A stretch of DNA of 64,000 nt from NCBI GenBank assembly GCA_024138025.1, contig JAMXBD010002802.1, positions 97,767 through 161,766 of the forward strand, read 5' to 3'. The notes under the pieces are model-generated. The model was not told where the DNA came from and made no database searches. It was given only the letters and a program-made list of their open reading frames with translations. Shown here piece by piece: positions 11,292 to 23,171 of this stretch (within the stretch, counting starts at the first letter, position 1; each line of letters begins with the position of its first letter). Position numbers and translations under genes: made by a program. The stretch is from Combretum micranthum. Its lineage: Eukaryota; Streptophyta; Magnoliopsida; Myrtales; Combretaceae.

Positions 11292-12961
11292 TGATAAACC
11301 AAAATTATTCCTATTTTATGAATGCCAAAATGGATTTTTATTGATCATTTTATTGATAAATATTATGAATTTGGCACTTAAAAATAGTAATTTATGTTTT
11401 CAGGCCTTTAGAGGAGTTATTTTATAAAAAGAAAGCAAAACGGGTAAAAAATGCAATGTTCGGACCAAAAAGTGGTTAACACAACAAAGACAAGCCATGT
11501 CTATCAACCATGTCAAGGAAAAGAAGAATCGAGTCCTAAATCTCAAGTTTTGGAAGGACAAGCTCAGTGACATGACTTGTCACAAAGCATGTCAAACTGG
11601 AAATTTTATCTTGCAAAGACACGACCATGACATGGCTTGTCACTACGCATGTCGTTTTGAAGAATTGAAAACAAGAAGTTACACGACTTTGGGACAAGCC
11701 ATGTCCTAAGTCGTGTCAATGAAGAAAGGAAAGCCACAGGAAGTTACACGATTGAGGGACAAGCCATGTCCCTAGTCGTGTCAACGTCCATTGTGAAGAA
11801 AACAGCCAGACATGCTCAAGTGACATGACTTGTCCCCAAGCACGTCAATTTAACAGTAAGTTACTTTTTGAGAAACGACTTGTTTAATGAATAGTAACCC
11901 CCATTTATTAAAATAACGTTCATTAGGCATTAAAGAGGGGTGTTACTTTGGGAAGCCAAAAGACCCATAACTCCTGTAACTTCCAAATTCTTCCATAATA
12001 AGCATTCAATTCCATTTATGTGAAATCCATTATAAATTGATGATGGAGAAAGAATCAACAGTAGTAAGGAAGAAAGAGAGAGCACATATAGAATTCATAC
12101 ACAAGTTTTTCAGAGTTTCAACAAGTCAGGATTATCTTAGATTGAAGATCCATAATTTTGAGCTTCATTTTCTCGAGTGATATCATGAATTCTAGTTTAT
12201 TTTTAGAATGTCATGTATTCTCGTTAATTACTATGGAAGAGCAAATTTTCAGATTTAGGTTTTGTTGAACTCTAATTTTATCTTGTGATGAGGGTTTGGG
12301 TTTAATAAAAGATTCATGTTCTTTTGTTCAATTGCATGTTTCTTAACTGTTTCTTAAATTTGTATATCCGGAATGCAAATTTATGTCTAATTTTTATTTA
12401 AGCTAATTGAAAGATTGCTTTCATGAATTAATCTATGCAATTGATGAGATTCGTTTGTAATTCTAGACATAGAATAGCAAGAATTTTCTGTGACTATTGA
12501 AATTCCAATGAGTACATGTTCTTAATGCAGGCTTAAGTTGCTATTGATTGAGGCGAAATCCTAATTGATTAACTTAGGTTTAGAAAGAATTGATAGATTC
12601 GAAAGAATTATCATTTTGTTTGAGAAACTCAACAGCTTAAGAACTAAATCAAATTTGTAATTTCTAAGGATTCACATGATAAATTGGATAAAGACAAAAC
12701 CTAGATCATTTGCTTTAATATAATCTTACTTGTTGATCAGTGCTAGTGTATTTGTTTTCTCTAGTAAATTAATTAGAAATTCATCAATATTTATCAATTA
12801 GATAGTAAAATAATCGTAATTACTAGTAATTGCTTCTTCCCTGTGGACGATCCCGATTTTTACACTATATTACATTTTCGATAGGTACACTACCTATTGC
12901 CTTTATAGTAAATTAAGAACGGGTCTTTATAAATTTAAAACTACGCTTGAAGCCAACTATC
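11292..12961 (+). mobile_element. Athila-type LTR (3' LTR of the plus-strand remnant)
   Basis: It begins TGATAAACC directly after a polypurine tract. Near its end it has the 'ccctgtggacgatcccg' stretch typical of Athila/Tat LTRs, and it ends at or near actatca. The 5' limit is secure. The 3' limit is approximate, because no matching partner LTR or target duplication could be aligned. Confidence 0.65.
11677..11804 (+). repeat. 64-bp tandem duplication of hairpin-forming units
   Basis: Two adjacent units begin aagttacacga at 11677 and 11741. Each contains an imperfect palindrome (11682-11715 and 11747-11780) with arms cacgact-t-gggaca and tgtcc-taagtcgtg around agcca. Related degenerate pieces (acatgacttgtc, gcatgtc) spread from about 11500 to 11850 within the LTR's 5' part. 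Confidence 0.75.
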
Positions 12962-13317
12962 ATGGCTTATTAGAGAATGCAAGGATAAAAATTCGACTAT
13001 TTTATTTACAAAAAGAATTTAACATTGTCGAAGGTAATATGCAAGGGCTCAACAATGAGGCTCGACTTTTATGCACCTCAAAATTGTAGAGGCTGAAACT
13101 TGTTCCTACCCAATATTTTCACAAAGTAATAGATAACCACATTCATCAACCATTCCATTCAAGCACATGATATAACGACATTAATCCATTGCATTCATCA
13201 CAAAAATTTACACAAATTTTGTCTTAGGACCACTTTCGTCCTTTCAATCCTTAAAACAACTAAATTGTTCTATCAACAACAAACAAACAGAGAAGATGCA
13301 GGATAATCATCCTAGAA
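12962..13317. other. Unassigned spacer between two Athila-type remnants
   Basis: No gene is seen. A short stretch (about 13025-13075) with gtcgaagg and gaggctcgac resembles pieces of the minus-strand Athila LTR at 16440-16530. This may be the truncation point where the minus-strand element was deleted. Confidence 0.4.
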
Positions 13318-14653
13318 ATCAATCATTCTTGCTTTGATCTCGTGGATTGGGTTCAGTATTCGAAGGTAATGATCCTGAAGGTCTCTTTGAAAGAATTTTT
13401 GAAATTTGGCCAAGCTGGTTCTTTAAGCTATGAATAGCAGCAGTATGATTTCTCAAGGTGGCATCTATCCCATACTACCTATTCTTAGAAACCTTAATGA
13501 ACTGGGAAACTAAATCTTCAAGAGATTTGATGTTTCCTTGATAAGCTCCTGACCCTTGTACTGGTGATTTTTGAAAATTGGGTAGGTTCAATTGATTTTG
13601 AAAATTGTTGTTACTCCACTAGAAATTTGGATGGTTCCTCTAACCAAGATTGTAAGTGTTACCGTAAGAGTTAGATTTTTTGTCAGAAAAATTGTTCACA
13701 AACTCATAATTCTCAGAAGTCATTCCTTCAATGGTTTGGTCTGGAAATTCAGCAACCATATCCAATAGGGTTCTCCCTACGGACAAATGTTCTACTTTTC
13801 TACTTAGAGCCTCAATCTTAGCAGTCAAGTTAGAAACAACATCAAGTTCAAAGACTCCCCCCGATTTCTCCTTCTTAGCTCTTATAGAAGACCATTGGTA
13901 ATGGTTGTTAGCCATATCTTCAAACAAGTTGACACATTCATAAGGGGATTTGTGATTCAGACTTCCTCCAACAGCTACATCAATCAATTGCCTAGTTCCA
14001 TAGTTCAATCCATTGTAAAAAGTTCGCACCTGGGTCCATTTAGGCAGTCTATGGTGTGGGCACCTTGCCAGCAACTCCTTCCATCTCTCAAAAGCTTCAT
14101 ATAATGTTTTAGAATCCATCTGGTGGAATGAAACAATGTTAGCTCTCAACTTGGCTATTCTAGAAGGTGGGAAATATTTCCTTATAAAATTTTAAGCCAT
14201 TTGTTGCCAAGTGGAGATGGAATTCCTTGGTAATCTATTCAACCATTTCTTTGCATTTCCTCTAAGGGAAAATGGAAATAATCTCAGTTTAATTGCATCC
14301 TCAGACATACTATTTTATTTTGAATGTGTCACAAATCTCTAGGAATTGTTGTAGATGGGTATTGGGACCCTCATCTTGTACGCCATCAAACTAGACCATT
14401 TGCTGAACCATCTGGATTATATTGGGCTTAATCTCAATGTTGTTAGCAGCAACTCAGGGTCTATTTATGCTAGTATTGGCCCCTCTAAGTTGGGTCAGCA
14501 AAAGTCAATCATGGTTCTGGGTTGATTTTCTCTTTGTTCAGTACCCTCTTGAACTTCACTATGGTAAATCATTTTTGGTGGTTTGCTCTTTCGACCTATA
14601 CACTATGGTTCTGGATCAAATGGAAACAAGAATTTAGATTGACTCCTAGTCAT
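13318..14653 (-). pseudogene. gag: Athila-type Gag (broken)
   Basis: Structural protein that would form the cytoplasmic particle and package element RNA. A minus-strand ATG at 14651-14653 begins M-T-R-S-Q-S-K, as in Athila Gag. After several stops there is a 169-residue open stretch (14149 to 13640) with the signature L-Y-E-A-F-E-R-W-K-E-L-L-A-R-C-P-H-H, then T-F-Y-N-G-L and D-V-A-V-G-G-S. Further downstream come N-H-P-N-F, a K-S-L-E-D-L stretch and a P-S-N-T-E-P-N-P end. Domain order and motifs match the family. At least five stops or frame changes make it non-functional. Protease and the rest of pol are absent, so the element is truncated at its 3' side. Confidence 0.8.
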
Positions 14654-15072
14654 ATGTCTACATTTACTTTGAAAATAAATTAGAAGAAAATATAAATATA
14701 TGTACAAAGAATGAACAAATAAAAGAATAAAGAAATAAGAAGGGAAAGGAAGAAGAAACAAATAGAAAATAAACAAGCAAGTATGTAAAGGATTTAACAA
14801 GTATGCACAAAGAATTAAAAGAATTAAAGAATTTTGAAAACCGTAACAAACCAGAAATATGTACAGCACGAAATATATAGAAAAGGTACATAAAAGAAAA
14901 TCGAACAAGTATATACAAGAACAAAAAGAAAAGTTAGTTCATCAGAAGATATGTACAGATTACAACAAATATAGAAAAATGATATTTACAAATTTAAAGC
15001 AGCTAGAACAATAAATAAAAGTTAATTTCTACTATTGCCCTGTTGGACTTCAAAAATTGAATCCAACACCAT
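14654..15072 (-). other. Athila-type 5' leader
   Basis: Non-coding, purine-rich on the plus strand, between the primer site and the gag ATG of the minus-strand element. The open frames in it are low-complexity Phe/Leu/Tyr strings produced by AT-rich sequence and are not supported as genes. Confidence 0.55.
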
Positions 15073-15090
15073 TTCTCGGCAACAGTGCCA
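15073..15090 (-). other. Primer-binding site, Asp-tRNA type
   Basis: The minus strand reads TGGCACTGTTGCCGAGAA, close to the TGGCGCCGTTGCCGGGGA primer site of Athila/Tat elements, which is complementary to the 3' end of tRNA-Asp. It lies seven bases inside the LTR end (…tca/agtttTC). Four positions differ from the canonical sequence, in keeping with age. Confidence 0.75.
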
Positions 15091-15097
15091 GAAAACT

Positions 15098-16836
15098 TGA
15101 TTTAGTTTTTTTTTTTTTTTTTTGTTCTTCAAATTCAATTTGTGAAGTTCAAGGTTCAAATTCCACTGATCATGATCGAGTTTTTCAAATTTATAAATAT
15201 TTTCTGAATCAACAACTACAATCTCACAGGGCAAGCGCACTCATCAAATGTAGCATAGTAAATGATTTAGGCCGATCTAAGGGAATGATTGGCATCTAGT
15301 ATACTCTCAATCCCATTAATTGTCTAGCTAAAGAAATATTTTAGAAGGACATAAAAGAAAAACAAAGTGTACTAAGTTAGAAATATTAACAAATTAGAAA
15401 TGAGCCTGTAACTTCTATGAAATAGTAACTCAGGGTTACTTCACCAATTCCTTATCACAATGATTTCTAAGGATAAAAACTTCTCAAAAGTTGTTGAAAT
15501 GGTGTGTTTATAGCACTGGATTCTCTAATTTAAACTAAAGCTTCTCTCAAAGAAAGTAGTTCTAGATTTAGCTAAAACCAGTAATCTGAAGTTTTAACTA
15601 GATCTACATAAGGAATAGGAATCCATTGTTTTAAAAAGACAGCTCAATAAATTTTTGAAACAAGTGACAGGAAGTCTTTACCCATTCCTCAGTAAGAGGT
15701 AATTAGGATCGACTCCATTAGCAACCACAAATCTATCCAATCGAATGATCTCTCGATCTATTCAATTGAAATCAATCATGGATCTAAAACAATGCACCAT
15801 TCCTTTAAAAACCACAAGTTAAATTCAAGTTACTAATTACAAGCACCCAATCAAATTTACTTGAAAGCGCATTTGAAATCAAACTAAATCAAGAATTGGA
15901 TTCGTAATCCTTAAGCTATAGGAGTTTATTTCTCTATGGATCTATCAAAATAAGCACAAATTAGAAGAAATAAACAAGCTCAAAAGATGAATCAATTAAT
16001 TGCTCATAAAATCATAGAAAATTACAAACAATGGGTTAAATTGATTTTACCTAGAAAATAGAGGAAATTTTCAAGTAAAAAGAAATGAGAATTCTTTTAC
16101 TCAAAAATCCTTTAGAAATCTATCTTATGTTAATACTGATTTACATTGTCGATAGATAATTTACAATGTACGCTTGCACGTTTATTTATAAACTACTAGG
16201 TACAGAAAGCATGGCCATCTTTATTTGACATGTGGCATATTTGACAGATCATTTCTAACAGAATTTGGTAACTTTTCACGCGCGCAAATTATCTGTCAAA
16301 ACACTCATCAAGGGTCACGTGCTCTGTTGGTCAAGGCTTGTATTCAATAACATCATACTCGACTTTAGGAAATTCTTAAATAAACTGTGTGTTTTTATCC
16401 ATTGCTCTATCAAGGGTAAAATTGAGAGAGTCGATAGTCAAATTGTTGAGGCTCGAGAAAATCTTATTGAGGTATTGGTTTGGCAACACAATTGTCGAGG
16501 CCCGACTCTAAGACTCGACAATGTATTTTCTTCAAAATGATGCTTGATCGCTTCGACTGAAGTCGAGGACTCGCATTTGAGGCTCGATAGACCAATTTTT
16601 GTTGTCTTCTTTCTTTGTTTTGGCCTCGGCTATGTCTTTTCAGGGCTCGACTTCTCCATTTTTGTTGTTTTTGCTCCAAACTTGCATTACAACATTTGTT
16701 TACTCCTTAATTAATTCTAAGAGCTTTAAAACAACATTAATTATCAAAAACATGATTTTTGCAGGATTTTATCATAAATTTTTAGCAAATTAAGTTCCAG
16801 ATCCTATGAAAAATACAGAGTAAAAATGACTTATCA
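15098..16836 (-). mobile_element. Athila-type 5' LTR (minus strand)
   Basis: Read on the minus strand it starts TGATAAGTCATT at 16836 and ends …taaatca beside the primer-binding site. It carries an A-rich run near its end and the 'ccctgtgag' counterpart of the family's ccctgtgga motif. With the adjacent primer site and gag it forms the 5' end of a second Athila-type element, in opposite orientation to the one at 9107-12961. Confidence 0.7.
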
Positions 16837-18013
16837 CCTGCACAGCCACATACATGCCCGTATACGAAGTGGGATAGAGTAGAAAAAGTAGCCTAAGAGC
16901 TTATTTGATTAGCACAAGCTCGTGCACGCTTGTGCACCAGGTAGTGCTGATCTGGGTAAATTTTTTTTTATCGCAATCCACGCGTTTTCCATCTTTCCTT
17001 TATACAATATATCAACTTTTACACATTCAAACTCTCTTCAAAACACATAGTAAGCTTTCTACTACTTGATGTATGAACTTAATACTATCCATTCACTTTT
17101 AACTCATCAAACAACATAAATATCACTTTGAATTCAACTCTTCATTCAATACAACATTCAACACATGCACAACTTTACTAACCCTTACTACACTATTCAT
17201 ATTCCATGTCATTTTCACCAACACACTTTAACTACTTAACATACACATATTACAACTTCATATGGCAGCCCAAACACTTCTCAACAATTAATTAACAATT
17301 GCAAACTATTAAAGCTCATAACAACACAATATTCATATTTGACTTAATCTCTAAATTAACAAACTTGCACTAAATATAGCATACACTTACCTCAAGAATT
17401 TGAGCTTGGTTAGAAGTCTTTAGTATGAGTTCTCAGTGGTGAAACTTGTAGGAATTTGGGTAGGGGACTTGGCTTTGATGTTGGAGTGGTTTTAGAAGAG
17501 AAAAAGGTTGAGTTTGAGTATGTTTAGAGGACTATCTTGAAGAGGGTCTGATTTTGGACGAAAATTGCAAGATTTTGGACGAAAATTGGCTTGTTCTTAT
17601 CCTTTCTTTGACTTTGAAGGCAGCACATTAGCATGACTTTTAATTAGCCTTAAGTTGGGCTTTATGTGGGCTTCATTGGTTTGAATTGAAACAAGGCTTT
17701 GGGCTTGTTTTTGGGTTTAAAAATCTACCATCACACTCACACATACATGTAACATGCATTAAATTAAATTTAGCTCACTTCATCAACCACATTAACTAAA
17801 CATAATTCTTAATAACACAAATACATATATACCTATATATTAATAATAAGCACTTATTATACTAATGCAAACACATATATTTTACACTCTTAAAACACAT
17901 GCATTAAGTTATGCTACTTAATCTATATGCCACACTTGCTATTAATTTATTCTAATATGCAAAACTATTAACACACATATACAACATGATATTGGAAATT
18001 CATGGCTATTACA
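16837..18013 (-). mobile_element. Element F: truncated Tekay-like 3' LTR
   Basis: The minus strand begins TGTAATAGCCATG at 18013, just after a polypurine tract (aagaaaggaagga, complement of 18014-18026) and the sequence 'tttcggggacgaaact', both typical of the pol/3' LTR junction of Tekay-like chromoviruses. A strong donor-like GAG/GTAAGTGTAT sits at 17393-17384. The LTR is cut at 16836/16837 by the Athila-type LTR. A near-palindrome gcacaagctcgtgcacgctt lies at about 16912-16931. Confidence 0.65.
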
Positions 18014-18061
18014 TCCTTCCTTTCTTCAAGAAGTTTCGTCCCCGAAACTTAGCTTACCTTC

Positions 18062-18668
18062 TCAATCAAAAAGTTCGAGATACTTTTGTCTCATAACGCT
18101 TTCCACTTCTCAAACTACTTCTCGTTTAGATTGGTTGCTCTACTGGACTTTAACCATGGGGATCATCTTGTTTCTTAATGTTTCAAATAAGCTTCACCAG
18201 AAATGGCTTTTAAATCTTTTGGCCCTTGTCTGATGCGACAAATACTAGTACACTGTGAAGTTTAACTATTTCTTGAACATACATTTGTATTAACTTCTCA
18301 AACAAATACCCAACTCTTAACAGAATGAAGCTCTTTGCCTTAACCAACCTTGATTTATTGATACATTGAACACTTTGATATGATAGCTGTAACACCCTGA
18401 TCTATTAATGTCTTCCATCAATAATGTTGTTTCAAATTCTTGTACGTCTTAATACTACTCAAATATATTAAATAAGTTGACAATTGTGCTTCCTTTATCT
18501 TTTCTTTCTTCAAATCATTCACCTCAAGTGCCTATAAGCGACTTCTATATCTATGATAACCATTATCATCTATTCCCAATTCTTTTCTTCATCTGTATCT
18601 TCTTCCCTACCTCATTGGATGTGTTCAAGACTAATTGGCTAAAATCTTGAACTGATCAACATCATTTC
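18062..18668 (-). pseudogene. pol: Element F pol, integrase and chromodomain fragment
   Basis: Decayed 3' end of a Tekay-like polyprotein. Reading leftwards on the minus strand: remains of the integrase zinc finger (K-C-S-M-Y-Q for the K-C-x-x-C-Q motif), then a catalytic-core piece Y-V-Q-E-I-V-K-L-H followed by A-S-D-K where S-D-R-D is expected. Last come chromodomain pieces (K-V-Q, S-N-Q-S-K-R-E-V-V) and an end M-R-Q-K-Y-L-E-L-F-D before a stop at 18064-18062. Several stops interrupt it. The upstream reverse-transcriptase part continues at 22465-22099, across a solo LTR. Confidence 0.75.
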
Positions 18669-21600
18669 TGTCACGCCCCATAGGGTACCCTAAACGTAAC
18701 AGTCTGCCGCATGCCATGTAAGACTCTCGAATTACCACCATAGTCCTTCGAGGGCCTTGTATAGATGTAAGGCGTATCTTTATGACAATAGAATACAAGT
18801 CTGAATGGAGATAAAAGCTTAACTTGGCATACATTAGCAGTAGGATATAACTCATGATTCAAAAATAATGTTAATTTACTAAGGGGTATTCCCCCGCAAA
18901 AGAATATTTAGTGGCCTTATACAGTCATCCAAAGTTTTAAAAGTTTCTTATGGAAGTCTAAACAGTCATTCCAACTTCTAGGGGAAACTCCTAGCTCTTG
19001 TACCTGTGCGGTCGGGTGACGCTGTCTAAGCCATATATTCGGTAGCTGCAAAAGGAAGAAACTGTAGGGACGTAAGCTAACTAGCATAGTGAGTGAAATC
19101 TCCCACAACAACATTCATGTTACAACAATTCAAGCAAGTGAATGCACCAAACACATGAGAACAACATACATATGACTAGCCGGATAGCATATGTGGATGG
19201 ACTTGCGCCCTCTATCCCGGGTTAGTAGATTAACGAATACTGCGGTACTAACTTTATGCCGTTTATAGTTCACGGATAACCAACAATTATTTCGTTTCTG
19301 GATCACGATTAACCAACAATTAATTTCGTTTATGGATCACGATTAACCAACCAATGCTAATGCTCCTTCTCATTATGATATGCATATGTCTGAATTTGGA
19401 ATTAGTCCGAATAGTTGATTAAGTCATTTTATTCATGCGATCAAACAATTTCTCAAACAATACATCCTAACCAACTACACAACCAGAATTTATCACCCGG
19501 TTTCGATATTCTTATTTTTTTTTGTTCTCATATCATCATCAACATACAATTTCCCATTATTCCCCATCATACATATTCATTTCTCTTGACCTAAACTCTA
19601 GTGCACTAATTTATCAATCTCATACAATAAACGAATTGGGAAGAGAAAACTCACTCCGCCATTGGGTCGCTAGTTTCTTAGTAGTAGTAATCCGGTGGTA
19701 AAGACTTGACATCCCGGGTTTGCCTAAAAACAAAAGAAATACCCTAATAAGTATTCTACCATCTAAGTATACCAAAACTCTAAGACTACCTAGTGAAATC
19801 GAAATTCGCGTCATTTCCGAAGTCCCGATTTAAAATGGCCACAACTTGGTCGTTTTAACTTGGAATTTCGCAGATTTTATATCGATTTCTATCTACTTCG
19901 AAAGAGCTTTCTAAATCTGATGTTTAAATAAATTTTTGACAACATTTAAGTCTCAAAAATGAAGGATCAGTTCTGATCAATAGGTATGTTGATTCCAAAA
20001 ATGTGATTTTCATGAATGTTCTTGAGGTTTCGAAGTGTAGAATTAAAATAAATGCCATGGTAATGAATTTCCCTATCATGAATGTCATGATATGAATTCT
20101 TATGTACCTAATTTCTTATAAATTTTTAGATTAAATGAATTTAAATAACCTTCATCTTAGGAAACCATTTCATGCCATTTGTTAACTAGTAGATTTGATA
20201 GACTTGGTCACTCTTACTTGTTCTAAGGATTTTCCTTAGGAAATTCTATTTACTTTAAAGAAAAAATTGACCCTTACATTAACTATATCCTAAGGCCTTT
20301 ATTTCTCTAATTAAATCTTCATTTGTAAACTTATAAGTGAGTCTTATAATAGGGTTGATCCAAAAATCCGAATTTTGCAAAACTCATTCTTAAGTTGATT
20401 CTCATAAGAAAAATGTATTTTATACTTAGAACTTTAGGTATTTACTTTATCTATGCCCTAAGGACTTTATTTATTTAAGAAAATACCATTTTTGAGGTTG
20501 GAAAATTAGTGTTTTCTAACCACCTATTGGGTATTACGAATTTTCCTTACAAGAACTTTCAACTCAAAATTTCTATTTAACTTCATCTCTTGTTTTAAAT
20601 ATTTTCCTTGGTAATAACTCATTTGAACTCATGAAAACTATCATCAAACATCATCTATCACCTATAGGCTTCATTTTTCTTGTAAAATACATGTTTTGAA
20701 GTTGATAAAAGGGTTTTTAAGCTAGGTTTTCTATGTCATCCCAAAATACCATATTTCATTCCTTGAAAAGAGTTTTCCTTTTTGGTTTCCTTGACTCATC
20801 TACCTAGGGATCTATATACTAGCAAGTTTATTTACTTAAGACAAAAGTCTTGATGACCATTAATGCACAAAACTCAAGATAGAGATGAGATCTTAGATGC
20901 CTACATGAATATGGATGGCAAAGTGATAGATCTACTATCTTAAATGCTTGAATAGGTTTTGAAAACATAAAAACTAAATTTTTATGAAAGGTCTTTTGTT
21001 CAAAACAACTTTTAGATGGATGATCATGAAGTTCATGGCATGAAAACTTGTTTAAATGCAAGATCTACTCTTGTGATGGTTTGGTATTCTTGTATTAGTA
21101 TTTTCTTGTCCCTAGCAAGAGCTCATGAGGATCTTTAAATCAAAATACACAAGAATATCCTTACCATTACAAGGATCTAAAGATAAAAGAAGTAAGGTTC
21201 TTTTACCTAAGGTTAAAATAGAAGATAAAAGGAAGAAGAAAAGTTATGTGTGTGTGTGTGAAGAGCCATGAGGCTCATGGCAAAGAGAGGTAGGGAGGGA
21301 GAGAAAAAGAGTTTTTCTACCTTCAGTAAAAATTTGAAATGAGAAGAATGAGAGAGAGAGAGAAAAAGTGGTTTATATATGAAGTGGAATTAGATTAAAT
21401 GAGATAAAAATAATTAAAAAAAATTGCACAAAGGGAGCCAAAATTGGGAGGATCATGTCGGCCATGCAACGAGGGTGAGGGTTTGATTTTTTTTTTTTTA
21501 TCTAATTTGTTTTGATAGTTTTTGTGTATTAAAAGTCATAAATGGTAATAATTATTTAGAGACAAATAATTATTGGAAAAGAAAATGTAATGGAGTGTTT

Positions 21601-22093
21601 GTAAGAATGTAAGAGTAGGGTAGGGTAGGGTTTGTGAGTGTAGTAGGTTGTACTTGTGAATAGTAATGAATAGTAATCAAGACAACTTAATTACTGGTAG
21701 TAAGAAAAATACAAATAAAAGGGCTATAACTGTATTTTTCATAAACCGAAAAATTATGAAATTCATATTTTTGAAATCTTTATTTAATTTCTATTCAAAT
21801 GAGTATTCACAAGTAATTTTTCGAAATTCAAGTTCCGAGGCATGCTTTTCTATAACGGGTCTCGGGAAGGCCCAAAATAGAAATTTTCTCAAAATCTGAT
21901 CTTTTTTTCGTTTGAATATATTCAAGAACTATATTCAAGATTAAATTTTCTTATAAAAGTTTCTTAATTGCAAACCGAGGAAAAACCGGATTTAAGGTTC
22001 CTAGGTCTCACTCCCATCTTAAGCTATCCGGGTTTAGGGTTTTGGTTTCCGGTTCTCGAGTCTTCTTTGTTACTAGAAAAACCGGGGTTTACA
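18669..22093 (-). mobile_element. Solo LTR, family C type
   Basis: The minus strand runs from TGTAAACCCCGG (22093) to the GTGACA end (18669), 3425 bp. It is flanked by perfect 5-bp duplications atttc (18664-18668 and 22094-22098). Its start resembles Element 2's LTR (caaaaccctaaacc block) more than Element 1's. There is no internal region, so it is a solo LTR left by LTR-LTR recombination. It splits element F's pol. Confidence 0.95.
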
Positions 22094-22098
22094 ATTTC

Positions 22099-22465
22099 TA
22101 CCTTCTTGAAAGTTATTTCAATGTCAAGTGTTTGAATTTCCTTCATAATTTTCTTCTAATTAATAACCATAGTTGTCAAGTTTATTTCTTTCTCGCTGAC
22201 AAGTAGCGCTAAAATAGAAGCCGACACTAGTTTATCCTTCAATTCTTAAAAGCTTTTCTTTGCACTCATTATCTTGATGGAATCTCACATATTTTTGGGT
22301 CATCTTTGTCTTTGATGATACGATCTTCAAGGTGAATAGATTTCTATAACAGCTAGACAAACTAAAAAACTTCGCACTTTTGTGACATTTGTAGGTCTTG
22401 GCCAATCAAATATAGTTCATGTCTCTTCTAGATCAATTGGAATTCCCATTTTAGATACAACATGC
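22099..22465 (-). pseudogene. pol: Element F pol, reverse transcriptase/RNase H fragment
   Basis: The minus-strand reading shows degenerate forms of the segment after the reverse-transcriptase palm (S-S-C-Y-R-N-L-F where G-L-A-G-Y-Y-R is usual, and K-M-T-Q-K for the L-T-Q-K-N motif), then an F-Q-E-L-K-like stretch leading to RNase H. Stops and frame changes are frequent. It joins the fragment at 58072-58629 on its upstream side (Element 1 lies between) and 18668-18062 on its downstream side. Confidence 0.65.
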
Positions 22466-23163
22466 TGTAAACCCCGGTATTCTCAGTAGCTAGGAAACCC
22501 CGGGAGTTGGAAGTAAAACCCTAATCCGGTCCAGGTTGAGTCCAGTGAGAGAAGCCTAGGAACCCTAAATCCGGCTTTCCTTCGGTTTCATAATAAAAGA
22601 AATTTTGTAAAGTAAATGAAGTGAATTATTGTTTTAAAGTACATTTTAAACCTTTGAGAGTTTTAAATTCGGGAGTTTTTCAATTCCGAGCCTTCCCGAG
22701 CTCAATTACGGAAAAGCGTGCCCCGGACCACGGATTCAGAAAAATATTTTGGAATATCCATTAGAACCGTAATTTTATAAGGATTCCAAAAATATCAATT
22801 TCGTAATTTTCCGAGCTATAAAAATTACAGTTATAGCTTTTCCCGTGTTTTCGGAACAACCGGTAAAGTAGATGTCTTGTCTACTATTCACAAGTACAAC
22901 CTACACTACACACTACCCATACCCTATTCTTACATCCTTACAACTACTCATTTCAATTTTCTTTTCCAAGAAATTTTGTCTCTTAAATTATTATCACATT
23001 TATTACATTTTAATTAACTAAATTACAAATATCAAAATTTCAAACACACACACACACACACACACTCTTGAAGTGGCCGGCGCGCCCCCCCTCCCCCCCT
23101 TGTTACCCTCTCAATTAAATTATTTTTACTTCATTTTATTTAACTAAACCTTAATTCACCTCA

Positions 23164-23171
23164 TATATATA
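23164..23171 (+). promoter_or_regulatory. Element 1 TATA box
   Basis: TATATATA is followed by ttctctctctcttc (pyrimidine patch) about 15-25 bases downstream, where initiation would be expected. It has the same position relative to the leader and donor-like site as in Element 2. Confidence 0.55.

Noticed and set aside
14603..14924. Two overlapping Phe/Leu-rich minus-strand frames (86 and 101 codons)
   Set aside because: They lie in the Athila-type leader and are AT-rich noise; only the short M-T-R-S-Q-S-K start at 14653 is meaningful as the gag beginning.
18389..18402. TGTAACACCCTGAT as another LTR start
   Set aside because: It lies within the decayed integrase frame of element F, whose motifs continue on both sides without a break.
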